Shown: one piece after another, positions 61,957 to 64,000 of the stretch
How the letters are laid out: the number at the start of each line of letters is the position of its first letter
Numbering within the stretch: position 1 is the first letter of the stretch
NCBI RefSeq assembly: GCF_005484585.1
Contig: NZ_CP039435.1
Location: forward strand, 620,001-684,000
Direction of reading: 5' to 3'
Source of the DNA: Brevundimonas sp. SGAir0440
GTDB lineage: Bacteria > Pseudomonadota > Alphaproteobacteria > Caulobacterales > Caulobacteraceae
DNA: 64,000 nt
Made by a program: the position numbers and the translations under genes
Notes under the pieces: generated by a model
What the model saw: the letters and a program-made list of their open reading frames with translations, nothing else
What the model was told of the DNA's origin: nothing
The model's database searches: none

Positions 61957-64000
61957 CAGCGACCCTCGGCGTAGGCGTGCACCGAATAGGCTTCGATCTC
62001 GTCGCGCACCGTGCTGGCGTCGCCGAGGTTCAGACGCCGAAGGAATTTGCGGACCTCGCGCCGCAGTTCCTTCTTGTAGCCGTCCATGAAAAACCACGAC
62101 GGCTGGCTAGCCTGCGCCTGGGCGTAGAGGTCTCCGATCTCCACGGCGACGGCATGGATCGCCGCGTGGTCCGCGTCCGTGACGTGCGGCTCCATGATCC
62201 GCAGAATCGCGAAAGCGCGCTTGTCCATTCCCAGCTCGGCATGGGCCCCGGCCTCGGCTTCGATCCCGCCCGTCAGGTCTTCGAAGTCCTTCAGTCCCTC
62301 GGCGGCGGCAATCTGGCCTTCTTCGAACCGGCGGATGATCTCCAGCACACGTTCAGAGAAGCGGCCATATTGGGCGGGGTTCTTGTCCACGAGTTCGCGG
62401 GTGACCCGCTTCAGTTCGGCGGCCTTCCGAACGAATGCTTCGTGCAGTTCTTCGTCCGGTTTCCCTTCAGTATCGAAGTCGCCCTTGAACTCGGGGTCCG
62501 TGATGTTCCGAAGGCGGACGGTCGTCGTCAGGCCGGTGGCCCGGACGTGCTCCTCCAGCATGTCTTTGATCTTGCCCGAGTAGGTCAGGTGATCGAGGCT
62601 CTCGTCCTTGGTGATCGCCTGTTGGGCCAGCCGCAGGAAAGTCGCGGCCCATTTCATATCCTCGGTGAAGTCGAGGATCGCCGGATCGGGCGACAGGTCG
62701 CCATAGGTCCGCACGAAGTGGCGGCCCAGCCGCAGAAGCTCGAACCAGTCGTCCTCACGACCATCGGCCACCAGCTTCTCAATGGCGTAGGCGGCGGCCT
62801 TCTCGTCCATGCCGTCGAGGCCGAGCAGCCGCCGCTGGCGCATGAACTCTGCGTGGGTCTTCCGCAGGTCGCGGCGCAGCACGTCGAGGTCGCGCAGCGC
62901 GTTCTGAACGTCGTCGGCGCGGTAGGAGGACAGGGCGTCGTCGAGGTGTTGGGTGACGCCGATGTAGTCCACGATCCGACCGTGCGGCTTGTCGACCGTC
63001 GAGCCGTCCGGTCGCTTGATCGAGCATGTGCGGTTGGTGCGCGCGATGGCTTGAAGCAGCCCATGCTCGCGCAGCGGCTTGTCCAGATACATGACGTGCT
63101 CGTTGGGCGCGTCGAAGCCGGTCAGCAGCTTGTCGCAGACGATCAGGAAGCTCGGCTCATCGCCGCTGCCCTTGAAAGCCTTCTTGGCCGCCTTCTCCCC
63201 GTCTGCATCAAGGTAATGGGCGCGCAGTTCGGCACGGACGGCTTCGATGTCCGCATCCTCGCTCGGCTTGTCGTCCTCTTGGCTCTTGGAGAAAACGCAC
63301 GCGATCATCCGCTCGGCCTTAGCCGCCGCGTCCGCCTCCGCCATGCCGTCCTTCACCAGATCAGAGGCAATTACCCCGGCCAAGGCCAACCGGTAGAGCA
63401 CGACCGACTCGCGGTCGATGGCGACGATCTGGGCCTTGAACCCGTCCGGGCGACAGGTCTCGTTGAAGTGCTCCCGGATGTCTCGCGCGATCAGCCGGAT
63501 GCGCTCCGGGTGCTTGGCGATCAGCGCGAGGCTGACACCCTTTTGCTTCAGCTTCTCGCGCTTCTCGTCGGACAGATCGACGAACCAGCGGTCGAACAGG
63601 ATGTCGATCTCGGCCTCGTTGATCGACCATTCGGTTTTCCGGCCCTCGTAGAGGATAGGCACGGTGGCACCGTCGCGCACGGCGTCGTCGATCCCGTATT
63701 TGTCGAGGTAGGTCTCCCCCGCCTCGCTGAAGCGGGCGTAGGTGTCCTTGTCGGCCTTTTTGATCGGGGTGCCTGTGAAGCCGAAGAATCGAGCGTCCGG
63801 CAGCGTCGCCTGGAGGAAGGCGCCAAGGTCTTTCTCTTGGGTTCGGTGGCACTCGTCCACCAGCACAATCCAGTCCTGCGAGTTTGGGATCGACTCCTTG
63901 GAGCCCTGGAACTTGAAGATGGTCGAGAGCAGGATTTGACCCGAGCCGCCGCGCGCCACCGCCTCGCGCAACGCCTTCACATCTCCCGCTTGCTTCGGGT
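61956..64000 (-). CDS. hsdR: Type I restriction enzyme subunit R (HsdR), C-terminal part
   Basis: The last 681 residues; the N-terminal nuclease and the first helicase motif lie beyond the window end, and the frame is open to 64000. It shows helicase motif II DECHRTQ, motif III GFTGTPIKKADK, and motifs V-VI around DKLLTGFDAPNEHVMYLDKPLREHGLLQAIARTNR. The C-terminal helical region binds the methyltransferase core. HsdR translocates and cuts DNA lacking the right methylation. hsdM and hsdS should lie further right. Confidence 0.95.
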   Translation of the reverse strand, partial: PKQAGDVKALREAVARGGSGQILLSTIFKFQGSKESIPNSQDWIVLVDECHRTQEKDLGAFLQATLPDARFFGFTGTPIKKADKDTYARFSEAGETYLDKYGIDDAVRDGATVPILYEGRKTEWSINEAEIDILFDRWFVDLSDEKREKLKQKGVSLALIAKHPERIRLIARDIREHFNETCRPDGFKAQIVAIDRESVVLYRLALAGVIASDLVKDGMAEADAAAKAERMIACVFSKSQEDDKPSEDADIEAVRAELRAHYLDADGEKAAKKAFKGSGDEPSFLIVCDKLLTGFDAPNEHVMYLDKPLREHGLLQAIARTNRTCSIKRPDGSTVDKPHGRIVDYIGVTQHLDDALSSYRADDVQNALRDLDVLRRDLRKTHAEFMRQRRLLGLDGMDEKAAAYAIEKLVADGREDDWFELLRLGRHFVRTYGDLSPDPAILDFTEDMKWAATFLRLAQQAITKDESLDHLTYSGKIKDMLEEHVRATGLTTTVRLRNITDPEFKGDFDTEGKPDEELHEAFVRKAAELKRVTRELVDKNPAQYGRFSERVLEIIRRFEEGQIAAAEGLKDFEDLTGGIEAEAGAHAELGMDKRAFAILRIMEPHVTDADHAAIHAVAVEIGDLYAQAQASQPSWFFMDGYKKELRREVRKFLRRLNLGDASTVRDEIEAYSVHAYAEGR

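Overview
The window is high-GC DNA from an alphaproteobacterium, most likely Caulobacterales and probably Brevundimonas. That genus call is inference, based on the fabA-fabB pair, cobT, a KpsF-type isomerase beside a Wza-type export gene, and a palindromic repeat of the kind scattered through alphaproteobacterial genomes. Positions 1 to about 20.7 kb are ordinary chromosome. They hold fatty-acid synthesis (fabA, fabB), asd, truA, fmt and def, a polysaccharide export/glycosyltransferase/KdsD cluster, a trehalose operon (otsB, a GH15 hydrolase, otsA), cobT, a 3-hydroxybutyryl-CoA dehydrogenase and a YggT protein, ending at tRNA-Ala(CGC). One gene here is broken: a lipoprotein/phytase-like gene after cobT has an in-frame TAA just past its lipobox.

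The 3' end of tRNA-Ala(CGC) is the landing site for a tandem array of integrative elements. Element 1 (20752-38831) lies between two identical 43-bp att copies and has its tyrosine integrase at the right end. It carries an orphan tail tape-measure gene, a two-gene membrane cargo, an RHH/HEPN-type toxin-antitoxin operon, small phage-type genes, and a Toprim/DUF927 replication protein. Element 2 (38789-56309) follows directly, with its own integrase at its right end. It has a lysis cassette (GH24 lysozyme and overlapping spanins), a leftward early operon (Cro-like gene, CII-like gene, lambda O-like replication genes, a Rha-type regulator), a divergent CI-like repressor with 17-bp operators, and a rightward operon that ends in an excisionase-like gene and a trypsin-like protease with a small partner. 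I recognise no capsid, portal or large terminase gene in either element. They are therefore decayed prophages or phage-satellite-like islands.

From 56295 to 59827 a third unit is bounded by perfect 277-bp inverted repeats. It carries a DUF6538-type integrase with no usual start codon in its present orientation and an AlbA-type ATP-binding gene, and it lies next to a serine recombinase of the resolvase/invertase family. Inverting the unit would join the integrase reading frame to an outside ATG with a good ribosome binding site. The window ends in a HEPN-like gene, a YgjP-type metallopeptidase and the 3' two-thirds or so of hsdR, i.e. the edge of a type I restriction locus.

The signals most worth follow-up are these: a palindrome, CGAACC-N-GGTTCG, present six times exactly and once with a mismatch, seen only in element 1 and at roughly 2.7-3.1 kb spacing over most of its span; the inverted-repeat unit at 56-60 kb; a stand-alone copy of the integrase arm-binding domain in element 2; the protease/partner pair; an 11-copy GGCAACC array; and iterons inside the O-like initiator gene. 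All calls come from reading the sequence by eye; no database search was run.
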